From positions 186,001 to 250,000 of the forward strand of contig CAVYDG010000013.1 in the NCBI GenBank assembly GCA_963767245.1: DNA of 64,000 nt, in the 5' to 3' direction. The notes beneath the pieces were generated by a model that saw nothing but the letters and a program-made list of their open reading frames with translations, made no database searches and was not told the DNA's origin. The translations under genes and the position numbers were made by a program. Origin of the DNA: Roseiarcus sp963767245 (GTDB taxonomy: Bacteria; Pseudomonadota; Alphaproteobacteria; Rhizobiales; Beijerinckiaceae). Of this stretch, positions 10,304 to 19,054 are shown in pieces. Numbering within the stretch: the stretch's first letter is position 1; every line of letters begins with the position of its first letter.

Positions 10304-10615
10304 ATGATTCGCGTGGTCGCCGTCATAACCGCCAAGTCCGGCCGCCGCGACGAGATCCTCGCGGCGTTTCGCGCCAATGTCCCGGCGGTCAGGGCGGAAC
10401 AGGGATGCGTCGAATACGCCGCCCACGTGGACGCTTCCGGCATTGGCCCGTTTCAGGCGAAGTTTGGCCCGGATACTTTCGTCGTGCTCGAAATTTGGTC
10501 GAGTCCCGAGGCGCTCGCGGCCCATATCGCCGCCCCGCATATGGCGGCCTACGGAAAGCAGACGAAGGAGTTGATCGCCAGCCGGGCAATCCACGTCCTC
10601 TCCGCGATCGACTAA
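10304..10615 (+). CDS. ABM-domain protein, putative quinol monooxygenase (YgiN-like)
   Basis: 103 residues, a single dimeric alpha-beta barrel: it begins MIRVVAVITAKSGRRDEIL, has the EQGCVEYAAHVD strand-turn, and ends with VVLEIWSSPEALAAHIAAPHM followed by a helix. These features are typical of the antibiotic biosynthesis monooxygenase (PF03992) family, whose members include the quinol monooxygenase YgiN. Substrate cannot be assigned. The gene stands alone between the unknown gene at 9695 and the ribosomal operon. Confidence 0.82.
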   Translation: MIRVVAVITAKSGRRDEILAAFRANVPAVRAEQGCVEYAAHVDASGIGPFQAKFGPDTFVVLEIWSSPEALAAHIAAPHMAAYGKQTKELIASRAIHVLSAID

Positions 10616-10913
10616 GGCGAGGAGAGAGGACACCACATACCGCCTCGTGAGACATATCAGTAAACGGTCTTAACCTATTTAAAAGACAATGATATATATC
10701 TTACGAGGTCCACGCTACGCGCGGGCCGTCCTCATCTGCCCGTGTTTTTGTCGCGTTGCAGAAAACGGCGCCTAAGGCCTTGAAATTGCTTTGTCGCTCG
10801 CAAAAGCGCACATCCGGCGGCAGGTCGTGAATTGAGCGGCGGCGCCCGCCGTCAAGTCCTGCGCGGCGCCCTTGCGCGCCCGCCCTCTTTCGCGTATGAT
10901 CGCGCCCCTTGAG
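10616..10913. other. Intergenic region before the rpmI leader
   Basis: About 300 bases with no convincing gene. The segment 10645-10715 is distinctly AT-rich (runs such as CTATTTAAAAGAC and ATATATATC) and is the most likely place for promoters. The rest is GC-rich with no recognised element. Confidence 0.5.
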
Positions 10914-10950
10914 AACCGCCCGGCTGTAAGGGCTGCCGTGGCGGTTTTTT
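10914..10950 (+). terminator. Intrinsic-terminator-like hairpin in the rpmI-rplT leader (possible attenuator)
   Basis: AACCGCC at 10914 continues with CGGC and pairs with GCCG and GGCGGTT ending at 10946, leaving a ~10-base loop; six T follow (10945-10950). It lies 70 bases upstream of the rpmI start, with the preceding gene over 300 bases away. That placement fits a leader attenuator, as known for L20-regulated operons in some bacteria, at least as well as a plain terminator. Confidence 0.6.
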
Positions 10951-11019
10951 CGCTCGCGCGAACGGGGCTTGATCGTCCCGCCCAATGCCAAGAAGGCGCC
11001 AAGCCTTGAGGAGAGCCAA

Positions 11020-11220
11020 ATGCCCAAGTTGAAGACCAAATCGGGCGCGAAAAAGCGCTTCAAGCTCACCGGGACCGGCAAGGTCGTCTACGCCCAGCGC
11101 GGCAAGCAGCACGGCATGATCAAGCGCACGCCCAAGCAGATCCGCGATCTGCGCGGCACGTCGGTCCTGTTCAAGACCGACGGCGAGAAGGTCAAGAAAT
11201 TTTACCTGCCGAACGGCTGA
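11020..11220 (+). CDS. rpmI: 50S ribosomal protein L35
   Basis: 66 residues from the ATG at 11020, preceded by GAGGAGAG. MPKLKTKSGAKKRFKLT and the C-terminal KKFYLPNG region are characteristic of L35, a small basic protein of the large ribosomal subunit. It is followed 23 bases later by rplT, the near-universal gene order. infC, often upstream, is not adjacent here. The hairpin with a T tract 70 bases upstream is the likely control point of this operon. Confidence 0.97.
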   Translation: MPKLKTKSGAKKRFKLTGTGKVVYAQRGKQHGMIKRTPKQIRDLRGTSVLFKTDGEKVKKFYLPNG

Positions 11221-11243
11221 ACCCTTTCCCGGAGAATTGAACC

Positions 11244-11609
11244 ATGTCGCGCGTCAAAAGGGGCGTAACGTCCCACGCCAAGCACAAGAAGGTGCTCAAG
11301 GCCGCCAAGGGTTTCTTCGGCCGGCGCAAGAACACCATCCGCGCCGCCAAGGCCGCGGTCGACAAGTCGATGCAATACGCCTACCGCGACCGCAAGAACC
11401 GCAAGCGCGAGTTTCGCGCCTTGTGGATCCAGCGCATCAACGCGGCGGTCCGCGAGCATGGGCTGACCTATAGCCGCTTTATCTCCGCCCTCGCCGCGGC
11501 GGGGATCGAGGTCGACCGCAAGGTGCTGTCCGACCTCGCAATTTCGGAGCCCGCGGCGTTTGCCGCGATCGTCGAGCAGGCGAAGGGCTCGCTGCCCAAG
11601 GCGGCCTAG
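11244..11609 (+). CDS. rplT: 50S ribosomal protein L20
   Basis: 121 residues, normal length. MSRVKRGVTSHAKHKKVLK, AKGFFGRRKNT, YAYRDRKNRKREFR and LWIQRINAAVREHGL are diagnostic of L20, which binds 23S rRNA early in subunit assembly and in several bacteria represses its own operon. Start ATG at 11244 with GGAG upstream. It is co-transcribed with rpmI; pheS follows after a 190-base spacer holding repeats and hairpins. Confidence 0.97.
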   Translation: MSRVKRGVTSHAKHKKVLKAAKGFFGRRKNTIRAAKAAVDKSMQYAYRDRKNRKREFRALWIQRINAAVREHGLTYSRFISALAAAGIEVDRKVLSDLAISEPAAFAAIVEQAKGSLPKAA

Positions 11610-11610
11610 T

Positions 11611-11690
11611 CTCTCTCTCCCGCTCGCGGGAGATCGCCGGGTGAGGGCAAGCGCGCTCACCCTCCGTTTGGAATACCCTCATCCGGCGCG
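11611..11690. repeat. Rhizobiales-type intergenic repeat with hairpin
   Basis: Begins with TCTCCCG/CGGGAGA around a CTCG loop (11616-11633), followed by GGTGAGGGCAAGCGCGCTCACC and CCCTCATCCGGCG, a sequence style common between genes in rhizobial genomes. It sits directly after the rplT stop, where it may stabilise or end the message; there is no T tract. Confidence 0.6.
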
Positions 11691-11707
11691 ATAGCCCATC
11701 GTCAGAC

Positions 11708-11728
11708 GGGCGTTCTTTGCGAACGCCC
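11708..11728. repeat. Perfect 8-bp hairpin between rplT and pheS
   Basis: GGGCGTTC and GAACGCCC are separated by TTTGC. It may be an RNA hairpin in the pheS leader; no T run follows, so it is not a classic terminator. Confidence 0.45.
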
Positions 11729-11799
11729 TATGGCGCCCATCTTCTCCCGCATGTCCGGGGGAAGAGTCCGGGCGGCGCCTGCGAAGGAATAGGCCCGTC

Positions 11800-12882
11800 A
11801 TGTCCGACCTTCCCGCCCTCGAACGGGAGACGCTGGCCGCGATCGAGGCGGCGAGCGACGAAAGCGCGCTCGAAGCCGTGCGCGTCGCCGCGTTTGGCAA
11901 GAAGGGATCGATCTCGGCGCTGCTCGCCACGCTCGGCAAGCTCGAGCCCGACGAGCGGAAGGCGCATGGCGCGGCCATCAACGCGCTGAAGGACAAGGTC
12001 GCCCAGGCGCTCGCGGCCCGGCGCGCGGTGCTGAAAGACGCGGCCCTCGAAGCGCAGCTCAAGCGCGAGGCGGTTGACGTGACCCTGCCCGTCCGCCTGC
12101 CTGGCGTCGAGACCGGGCGCATCCATCCGATCAGCCAGGTCATGGATGAGATCGTCACCATTTTCGCCGACATGGGCTTTGCGGTCGCCGAAGGGCCGGA
12201 CATCGAGACCGACGACTACAATTTCACCAAGCTCAACTTCCCGCCCGGCCACCCTGCCCGCGAGATGCACGACACGTTCTTTCTCGCCCCCGGCGCGGAC
12301 GGCGAGCGCAAGCTCCTGCGCACGCATACGAGTCCGGTCCAGGTGCGCACGATGCTCAAGCAAAAGCCGCCGATCCGCATCATCTGCCCCGGCCGCACCT
12401 ATCGGCGCGACGCCGATCAGACGCACACGCCGGTGTTCCACCAGGTCGAGGGGCTGGTGGTCGACGACCGCGCGACGCTCGCCAACCTGAAGTGGGTGTT
12501 GGAGGAATTCTGCAAGGCGTTCTTCGAAGTCCCGCACGTCGGCATGCGCTTCCGTCCGAGCTTCTTCCCGTTCACCTCGCCCTCGCTCGAGGTCGACATC
12601 CAGTGCCGCCGTTCGGGCGGCGAGATCCGGTTCGGCGAGGGCGACGACTGGCTCGAAGTCCTCGGCTGCGGCATGGTCCACCCCAACGTGCTGTTGAACT
12701 GCGGCATTGACCCGGAAATCTATCAGGGCTTCGCCTGGGGCATGGGGGTCGACCGCGTGGCGATGCTCAAATATGGCCTCCCCGACCTGCGCGACTTCTT
12801 CGATGCGGATCTGCGCTGGATCAATCACTACGGCTTCAAGCCGCTCGATATCCCGACGCTCGTCGGGGGATTGAGCGGGTGA
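11800..12882 (+). CDS. pheS: Phenylalanyl-tRNA synthetase alpha subunit
   Basis: 360 residues. The class II catalytic core is evident: motif 1 region (IHPISQVMDEIVTIF), motif 2 (FRPSFFPFTSPSLEVDI) and motif 3 (GFAWGMGVDRVAMLKYG). The coiled-coil N-terminal ~100 residues bind tRNA. With PheT it forms an alpha2beta2 enzyme charging tRNA-Phe. The ATG at 11800 has GAAGGAA upstream. Order rpmI-rplT-pheS-pheT is standard, but here a small unrelated gene separates pheS from pheT. Confidence 0.97.
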   Translation: MSDLPALERETLAAIEAASDESALEAVRVAAFGKKGSISALLATLGKLEPDERKAHGAAINALKDKVAQALAARRAVLKDAALEAQLKREAVDVTLPVRLPGVETGRIHPISQVMDEIVTIFADMGFAVAEGPDIETDDYNFTKLNFPPGHPAREMHDTFFLAPGADGERKLLRTHTSPVQVRTMLKQKPPIRIICPGRTYRRDADQTHTPVFHQVEGLVVDDRATLANLKWVLEEFCKAFFEVPHVGMRFRPSFFPFTSPSLEVDIQCRRSGGEIRFGEGDDWLEVLGCGMVHPNVLLNCGIDPEIYQGFAWGMGVDRVAMLKYGLPDLRDFFDADLRWINHYGFKPLDIPTLVGGLSG

Positions 12883-12902
12883 GTCGCAAAGGATTTTAGC
12901 CG

Positions 12903-13139
12903 ATGGCCTGGATAAGGAATTTCGAGACGCGAGACGGAAAAGGGAAGCTCCAACCCTCTCAGGTTGTCGGTTTCATCAAAGTCTTTGAGCCGACTGGCGG
13001 CCACCCGATTGTGCAAATCGATACCAACGGATCAGCCGATAGAGCCAACCCAGGAAAACAAAGCCAAACCATCCAACTAGGTCGAGAAGCCGCGAAGGAA
13101 CTCTTTGATATTCTCAAGCGAACCTTCGATTTCACATAG
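12903..13139 (+). CDS. Small uncharacterised protein inserted between pheS and pheT
   Basis: 78 residues, visibly lower in G+C (about half) than its neighbours. MAWIRNFETRDGKGKLQPS and the sequence GSADRANPGKQSQTIQLG recall a family of small hypothetical proteins I have seen in scattered proteobacteria but cannot name. No membrane segment or signal peptide is visible; the chain looks like a small alpha/beta domain (strands VVGFIKVFEP, IVQIDTNG, then a helix REAAKELFDILKRTF). It has its own ATG 20 bases after pheS and ends 27 bases before pheT, so it is probably co-transcribed. The composition suggests recent acquisition. Confidence 0.65.
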   Translation: MAWIRNFETRDGKGKLQPSQVVGFIKVFEPTGGHPIVQIDTNGSADRANPGKQSQTIQLGREAAKELFDILKRTFDFT

Positions 13140-13166
13140 AGCGACGCCTCACGGTCCATACAAACG

Positions 13167-15573
13167 ATGAAATTCACCCTCTCCTGGCTCCTCGACCACC
13201 TCGACACGTCGGCTTCGCTGGCCGAGATCGTCGACACGCTGACCCGCGTCGGCCTGGAAGTGGAGAGCGAGGACGATCCGAGCCGTAAATACGACGGCTT
13301 CGTGGTTGCTGCCGTCATCGAGGCCAAGCCGCATCCCAACGCCGACCGGCTCAAGGTATGCATCGTCGACGCCGGCCAGGGGCCGGTGCAGGTCGTCTGC
13401 GGCGCGCCGAACGCCCGCACGGGCATAAAGGGCGTCTTCTCTCCGGTCGGCACGTATATTCCGGGCAAGAAGATGACCCTCGCCAAGGGCGTCATCCGCG
13501 GAGTCGAGTTCGAACGGCATGCTGTGCTCGGCGGCGGAACTCGAACTCAGCGACGATCACGAGGGGATCATCGAGCTAGCCGGCGACGCGCCGGTCGGCG
13601 TCGCCTATGCGCGCTTCGCCGGGCTCGACGATCCGGTCATCGACGTCGCGGTGACGCCGAACCGTCCCGACGCCACCGGCGTCGCCGGAATCGCACGCGA
13701 TCTCGCCGCGGCGGGGCTGGGTAGCCTGAAGACGCCGGCGCCGAAGCCCGTCGCCGGGGCGTTCGACTGCCCGACCCGCGTCCATCTCGATTTCGCCTCC
13801 GCTGACCAGCATCTCAGTCCGGCGTTCGCCTTGCGTCTCGTGCGCGGCGTGACCAACGGCGCCTCGCCGGAATGGATGCAGAAGCGGCTCCGCGCCATCG
13901 GCCTGCGGCCGATCAGCGCGCTTGTGGACATCACCAACTACATCACCTTCGACCGCGGCCGTCCGCTGCATGTCTTCGACTTCGCCAAAGTCGCGGGCGA
14001 TCTCGCCGTCCGCCGCGCCCACCCCGGCGAGAGCGTGCTCGCGCTCGACGGCAAGTCGTATGCGCTCGACGAGACCATGGTCGTCATCGCCGACGCCAAC
14101 GGCGTCGAATTGATCGCCGGAATCATGGGCGGCGAGCATTCCGGCTGCGACGAGACGACGCGCGACGTCCTGATCGAGAGCGCGCTATGGGACCCGACGA
14201 ATATCGCCCAGACCGGCCGCAAGCTCGGGATCATGACCGACGCGCGCTATCGATTCGAGCGCGGCGTCGATCCCGAATTCTGCGTCCCCGGCTGCGATCT
14301 CGCGACCGATTTCGTTGTGTCGATCTGCGGCGGCGCGCCTTCGCGCATGGTCGTGGCGGGCGATCCGTCGCCGCCCCGGCGTTCGATTCCTTTCCCCTAT
14401 GGCGAAGTCAGGCGACTGCTTGGGGTCGACATCGCGCGCCCTGAGGGCGAGGCGATCCTCGCCCGCCTGGGCTTCGGCGTCGGGGAGGAAACGGTCGTTG
14501 TCCCGTCGTGGCGGCCGGACGTGCAGGTCAAGGCTGACGTCGTCGAGCAGATCCTGCGCATCGCCGGCGTCGACCGGGCGCCGGCCGCGCCCCTGCCCAA
14601 GCTCGACGAGGGTGTGGCGAAGCCGGTGCTGACGCGGTTGCAGAAACGCACGCGGCTCGCCAGGCGCACCTTGGCGGCGCTCGCGCTGCGCGAGGCGGTC
14701 ACCTGGTCGTTCGTCTCGAGGGCGGCGGCGGGGTTGTTTGGCGGCGGGGCGCCGTCGCTGGCGCTCGCCAATCCGATCGCAGCCGACCTGTCCGACATGC
14801 GCCCGAGCCTCATTCCGAACCTCGTCGCCGCCGCCGAACGCAACGCGCGCCGGGCCTTGAGCGACGTTGCGCTGTTCGAAGTCGGGCAGGTCTTTCTCGG
14901 ACCGGGCGAAGACGACCAGCGCATCGCCGCGGCGTCGGTGCGGCGCGGCAGGGCCAAGGCCGAGGGCGAGGGCCGGAATTGGAGCGGCGGCGGCCTCGTG
15001 GATGTCTTCGACGCCAAGCGCGATGCCATGGCGCTACTCTCCGCGCTCGGCGCCGGCCCGAACGTGGTCCAGATCGTTCCCGGCGGCCCGGCGTTCTTGC
15101 ATCCGGGCCGCTCGGCGACGCTGCAATTCGGGCCGAAAACCGTCGTCGGCTGGTTCGGACAGTTGCATCCGAGCGCCCTGCAGGCGCTTGACGCCGAAGG
15201 GCCGATGGTCGCCTTCGAGATCGTCCTCGACGCCGTCCCGGCGCCCAAGGCAAAGCCGACCAGGACCAGGCCGAAGCTCGATCGCTCGGATTTCATGGCG
15301 GTCGAGCGCGACCTTGCATTCGTGGTCGACGCCAGCGTCCGCGCCGGGGACGTCGTCAGGGCGGCGGAGAGCGCCGAACGCTCGCTCGTCGCCAAGGTTG
15401 GCGTGTTTGACGTTTATCAGGGGGAAGGTCTGCCGGGGGGCTCGAAATCGATAGCCATCCAGGTGATCCTGCAACCGCGCGACCGGACCCTCACCGACGC
15501 CGAGATTGACGCCGCGATGGCGAAAATCGTCGCCGAAGTGTCGAAGCGGACCGGCGCCGTGCTGCGGAGCTGA
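13167..15573 (+). CDS. pheT: Phenylalanyl-tRNA synthetase beta subunit, interrupted by a one-base frameshift
   Basis: The N-terminal frame (13167 on) holds MKFTLSWLLDHLDT and the tRNA-binding domain with KPHPNADRLKVCIVDAG and VVCGAPNARTG. It drifts out of frame after KGVIRGVE. The remainder, starting with MLCSAAELELSDDHEGII, is in the next frame and runs normally to 15573 through B3/B4 (VALTPNRPD-like VTPNRPDATG, YITFDRGRPLHVFD), B5 and the C-terminal anticodon-binding domain (FMAVERDLAFVVD). Removing one T from GAGTTC at 13506-13511 restores GVESNGMLCSAAEL, the conserved family sequence. Intact length would be about 801 residues. The gene is essential, so this is probably a sequence error rather than a pseudogene. 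Confidence 0.93.
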
Positions 15574-15577
15574 CGGG

Positions 15578-15862
15578 ATGACCGCGCGAGCCGCCGCGAT
15601 CGGACTATGCCTCGCCGCTGTGGCGGCCGCCGGGCCGGCCTTCGCTCAGGACGATCCGGCTTGCGCCCAATTTCAGGCGCCGATGGCTTATAATGCCTGC
15701 CTTGCCCGACACGGACCGAAGGCGAACGGGCCGCGCGCTGGCGCGGGTGAACCGCAACGCGCCGGACGGGGCCAAGCCCGCGCCCCGGCGAGCGGCTTGG
15801 GCCGCTGGCCGCACGCCCACCGCGTCCACGGCCGTGTGCACATGGAGTTCCACGTCCAGTGA
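15578..15862 (+). CDS. Small secreted hypothetical protein
   Basis: 94 residues from the ATG at 15578, only four bases after the pheT stop. It has a clear signal peptide (AAAIGLCLAAVAAAGPAFAQ, cleavage after AFA), then DDPACAQFQAPMAYNACLARHG with two Cys that could form a disulfide, and a basic Gly/Arg/His-rich tail. I recognise similar short periplasmic proteins in Rhizobiales that lie after pheT but no named family. Likely periplasmic; function unknown. Confidence 0.65.
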   Translation: MTARAAAIGLCLAAVAAAGPAFAQDDPACAQFQAPMAYNACLARHGPKANGPRAGAGEPQRAGRGQARAPASGLGRWPHAHRVHGRVHMEFHVQ

Positions 15863-16082
15863 GCGGCGTTTGAAGCTTGCGAGCGCGGCGCCTATGCGTT
15901 GCGGAAGCGCAGGCGCCGCGCTCTATGCCCCGCGCGGTGGGAGTCGGCGCGGGGGCCCGCGTTTGGCGCCCGGCCCCGGGACGCGATGACGCGGAATCCA
16001 AACTTTTGCCGGACCAACACTTCTGGGAGGGGTCGCCGTCCGGCAATCACACCTCTGATTACACCAGCGTTAAGCCTCCGAC
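15863..16082. other. Intergenic region upstream of the Crp/Fnr gene
   Basis: No credible gene. The first half is GC-rich without recognisable structure; the open frames crossing it have no conserved features. The second half leads into a CRP-type palindrome. Confidence 0.45.
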
Positions 16083-16098
16083 TGTGATCCCGGTCACA
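16083..16098. promoter_or_regulatory. Perfect CRP-type palindrome TGTGA-N6-TCACA
   Basis: The sequence TGTGATCCCGGTCACA matches the CRP consensus half-sites exactly and is a perfect 16-base palindrome apart from the central step. It lies 150 bases upstream of a Crp/Fnr-family gene, the only regulator gene nearby, so autoregulation or control by another CRP-like protein is likely. Confidence 0.6.
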
Positions 16099-16247
16099 CT
16101 GCGGCCATCCACCGTCCGATGGCGTGGTCCGCGACAGGCCGGGGTCTCCCCTATTATGTCGACTCAAACCCGGCGCGGGCCGCCTCGAACCTGCTTGACG
16201 CGGCGGCAAAGGTCATCCACCGTCGAGTTCAATCATCGGCGAGCGCG

Positions 16248-16940
16248 ATGATGTTACCGAATTCACTTTCAGCGCACCCTTGTTTCAAAACGCTCGATCC
16301 CGAATCCTGCCGGATTCTCGATCGCCATTGCGCGTGGGTGAAGACGTCAGCTGGCGCCTGGGTGGTCGGTCAGTCCGAGAATGACCGGGACGTCTATTTC
16401 ATCATGACCGGGCGCCTCAGAGGGGTGCTGCACGGCGTCCGCCAGAACCTCACTTTCACCGATATGGAAGCGGGCTCGTTCTTCGGCGAGATGAGCGCCT
16501 TCGACGGCGCGCCGCGCTCGGTCAGCGTGTTCGCGGTCAACGATTCTCTTGTGGCGAGAATGCCTTGCACGGTGTTCCTCGAAACGCTGTTCACCCACCA
16601 CCCGCTCGGCGAAGCGGTCGTCGCGGCGCTGATCGGGCGCGTTCGTGAGCTGTCGCGCCGGGTCGGCGAACTGAGCGCGCTCGACGTTCGCAGCCGCGTC
16701 CATGCCGAACTCCTGCGCCTTTCGCGTCCCGACCGCGACGATCCAAAGCGCGCCATCATCCTGTCCCCGCCCAATCAGTCGGAACTCGCCTCGCGCATCA
16801 ACACCCGACGCGAAACGGTGTCGCGCGAGATCAACGCCATGGAGCGCGAAGGCCTCATCGAACGCCGGCGCGGCGCGATCGTGATCAACGACGCGCTGCG
16901 CCTCATCGCGAGGCTCGAAGCGACGGCAATGAACGCCTAG
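16248..16940 (+). CDS. Crp/Fnr-family transcriptional regulator
   Basis: 230 residues from the ATG at 16248. Residues ~10-130 form a cyclic-nucleotide-binding beta roll (VVGQSENDRDVYFIMTGRL, then GSFFGEMSAFDGAPRSVSV, which resembles the phosphate-binding cassette). A long dimer helix follows, then a C-terminal winged helix with NQSELASRINTRRETVSRE as recognition segment. Cysteines near the N-terminus (HPCF, SCR, HCAW) do not match the FNR iron-sulfur spacing. The cassette keeps GE and R, so cAMP binding is plausible. A perfect CRP-type palindrome lies 150 bases upstream. Target genes are unknown. Confidence 0.85.
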   Translation: MMLPNSLSAHPCFKTLDPESCRILDRHCAWVKTSAGAWVVGQSENDRDVYFIMTGRLRGVLHGVRQNLTFTDMEAGSFFGEMSAFDGAPRSVSVFAVNDSLVARMPCTVFLETLFTHHPLGEAVVAALIGRVRELSRRVGELSALDVRSRVHAELLRLSRPDRDDPKRAIILSPPNQSELASRINTRRETVSREINAMEREGLIERRRGAIVINDALRLIARLEATAMNA

Positions 16941-17024
16941 CCGGGCGGCGCCGACTGTAAGGACACGTCCCGACGAACCGCGACAATGGGGGTGGGTCGC
17001 AAGCAGAGATAACTGGCCGAATGG

Positions 17025-17558
17025 CTAGACCCCGCTCGCCGCGTCGGCCAGCGCTCGCCACCAGCGCTCGTGTCGGCCCCAATTCCAACCCGCGGCCGGC
17101 GAAGGCGACGGCAGCACCCACAGGCGTGTTTTGCCAATGCGGTCGGTCTGTTGGCCGAAGCCGGCGGCGCGGCCAAGGTATCGGCGCCCGGCTGTGAGGC
17201 TCGTGAACGCCAGCCACCTCGGCGAGGCGGCTTCGATCCTGGCCTTGAGCTCCGCGCAGGCCTCACGTCCCAGCGCGGCGGGCGGCAATTCCCGATCCAT
17301 GCCGCTCAGATGCTTGGCGATGTCGGTGAGCCCCAAGCCCCATTGCGGCAAATCGGCGAATTCCTCAGGCTGCAAAAGTCTCGACGTCAATCCGGCGCCG
17401 TGGAGCGCCGACCAGAACCTGTTCTGTGGATGGGCGTAATAGGCGCCGCGCGCCGCCGATACGGTTCCGGCCGCAGTGCCGCAGAAGACGATCCTGAGAC
17501 CCGGGACCAGTACGTCCGGCAGCACGTGGGTCCGGCGGTTCGCCTCGTCGCGCATCAA
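17025..17558 (-). CDS. mug: G:T/U mismatch-specific DNA glycosylase (Mug family)
   Basis: 177 residues of the uracil-DNA-glycosylase superfamily. The catalytic-loop motif FCGTAAGTVSAARGAYYAHP (family 2 consensus GxNPG/GTAAG) and NRFWSALHGAGLT are characteristic; the second active-site motif is WVLPSPSPAAG near the C-terminus. Mug removes uracil or ethenocytosine from mismatches in base-excision repair. Its start overlaps the stop of the upstream phosphomannomutase gene by four bases, so the two are translationally coupled on the minus strand although functionally unrelated. Confidence 0.85.
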   Translation of the reverse strand: MMRDEANRRTHVLPDVLVPGLRIVFCGTAAGTVSAARGAYYAHPQNRFWSALHGAGLTSRLLQPEEFADLPQWGLGLTDIAKHLSGMDRELPPAALGREACAELKARIEAASPRWLAFTSLTAGRRYLGRAAGFGQQTDRIGKTRLWVLPSPSPAAGWNWGRHERWWRALADAASGV

Positions 17559-19054
17559 ATCGTCTGGTTGTAGGCGCCAACCTCGGGGTTCTCGCGCAAG
17601 ATCAGGTCGAGCGCCTCGAACATAGCCCGCATGCCCGATTCCGACGTCGGGCTCTCGACGACGACGGTCAGTTCCGGCTTGTTCGACGACGCGCGCACCA
17701 GCCCCCAGGCGCCGTCCTCCACCGTGACCCTCACCCCGTTGACGGTGACGAGGCCGCGAATCGGCTGGCCCGCGAGCTTTTCGCCTTGCGCCCGCATCGC
17801 CTCGAGCCGCGCAGCGACGCGATCGGCGACCGCGTACTTCACCTCGTCGGCGCAGGCGGGCGACATCGTCGGCGAGCCCCAGGTCCTCGGCAGGTCGCGA
17901 TAGAGATCGGCCATCGACTTTTGCGGGTTCCGATCCAAAAGGTCGAGGATGGCGATCGCCGTGACAAATCCGTCGTCATAGCCACGCCCGACCGGGGCGT
18001 TGAAGAAGAAATGGCCTGACTTTTCGAACCCGGCAAGCGCGTCGAGGTCGCGGACCCGGCGCTTGATGTGCGAATGGCCGGTCTTCCAGAAGTCGACCTT
18101 CACGCCCTGAGCGGCGAGGACCGGATCGGTCGCGAACAGCCCGGTCGACTTGACGTCGACGACGAAGGTCGCGTTCGGGCGGCTCTTCGACAGGTCGCGC
18201 GCCAGCATGACCCCGATCTTGTCGGCGAAGATCTCATGGCCCTCGTTGTCGACGACGCCACAGCGGTCGCCGTCGCCATCGAAACCGAGCGCGACGTCGG
18301 CGCCGGTCTGCGTCGCCGCCGCCGCCATCGTATGCAGCATCTGCATGTCCTCGGGGTTTGGGTTGTAATGGGGGAAGGTGAAGTCGAGATCGCAGTCGAG
18401 CGGAATGACTTCAGCGCCGAGCGCGCTGAGGAGTTTGGGCGCAAAGGCGCCGGCGGTGCCGTTGCCGCAGGCGGCGACGACCTTGAGGGGACGCGTGAGC
18501 TTCGGGCGGGCGGTGAGGTCGGCGATGTAGCGGGCGGGAAAGTCGGCCACGAATTCGTAAGTCCCGCCGGCCTGGTAGGCGAAATCGCCGCCGATGACGA
18601 TGTCACGCAGCCTCGCCATCTCCTCCGGCCCGAACGTCACCGGCCGCGTGGCGCCCATCTTGACGCCGGTCCAGCCGTTGTCGTTGTGCGAAGCGGTCAC
18701 CATCGCCACCGCCGGCGTATCGAGCGCGAACTGGGCGAAATAGGCCATCGGCGTGATCGCAAGGCCAATGTCGCGCACCTTTAGCCCGCCGGCCATCAGG
18801 CCAACGGTCATGGCGAGCTTGATCGAGGCAGAATAGCTGCGGAAGTCGTGGCCGACGACGATCTCGCGCTTGACCCCGAGTTCCTTGATGAGGCGCGCGA
18901 GGCCGAGCCCCAGCGCCTGGGCGCCCATCAGGTTGATCTCCTGTTCGAAGATCCAGCGCGCGTCATATTCGCGAAACCCGGTCGGCTTGACCATCGGCTG
19001 CGATTCATAGGCGTAAGTGTTGGGCAGAAGCTGCGGCGACGGCTTGAGAAACAA
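17555..19054 (-). CDS. Phosphomannomutase/phosphoglucomutase
   Basis: About 499 residues in four domains. The phosphoserine loop is VAMVTASHNDNGWTGVKMG, the metal-binding loop is GFDGDGDRCGVVD, the sugar-binding loop is GFEKSGHFFF, and the C-terminal phosphate-binding loop is VRASSNKPELTVVVE. The enzyme interconverts hexose 6- and 1-phosphates for polysaccharide and LPS precursors. Rhizobial relatives begin about 20 residues before the internal MVKPTGFREYDARW, matching a TTG at 19054 (FLKPSPQLLPNTYAYES); the ATG at 18994 is the alternative. The reading frame stays open further upstream without family resemblance. It is followed by mug with a 4-base overlap. Confidence 0.9.
   Translation of the reverse strand: MFLKPSPQLLPNTYAYESQPMVKPTGFREYDARWIFEQEINLMGAQALGLGLARLIKELGVKREIVVGHDFRSYSASIKLAMTVGLMAGGLKVRDIGLAITPMAYFAQFALDTPAVAMVTASHNDNGWTGVKMGATRPVTFGPEEMARLRDIVIGGDFAYQAGGTYEFVADFPARYIADLTARPKLTRPLKVVAACGNGTAGAFAPKLLSALGAEVIPLDCDLDFTFPHYNPNPEDMQMLHTMAAAATQTGADVALGFDGDGDRCGVVDNEGHEIFADKIGVMLARDLSKSRPNATFVVDVKSTGLFATDPVLAAQGVKVDFWKTGHSHIKRRVRDLDALAGFEKSGHFFFNAPVGRGYDDGFVTAIAILDLLDRNPQKSMADLYRDLPRTWGSPTMSPACADEVKYAVADRVAARLEAMRAQGEKLAGQPIRGLVTVNGVRVTVEDGAWGLVRASSNKPELTVVVESPTSESGMRAMFEALDLILRENPEVGAYNQTI

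Noticed and set aside
15863..16247. tRNA or small RNA gene in the spacer before the Crp/Fnr gene
   Set aside because: No cloverleaf, T-loop or terminator was found; only the CRP-type palindrome stands out.
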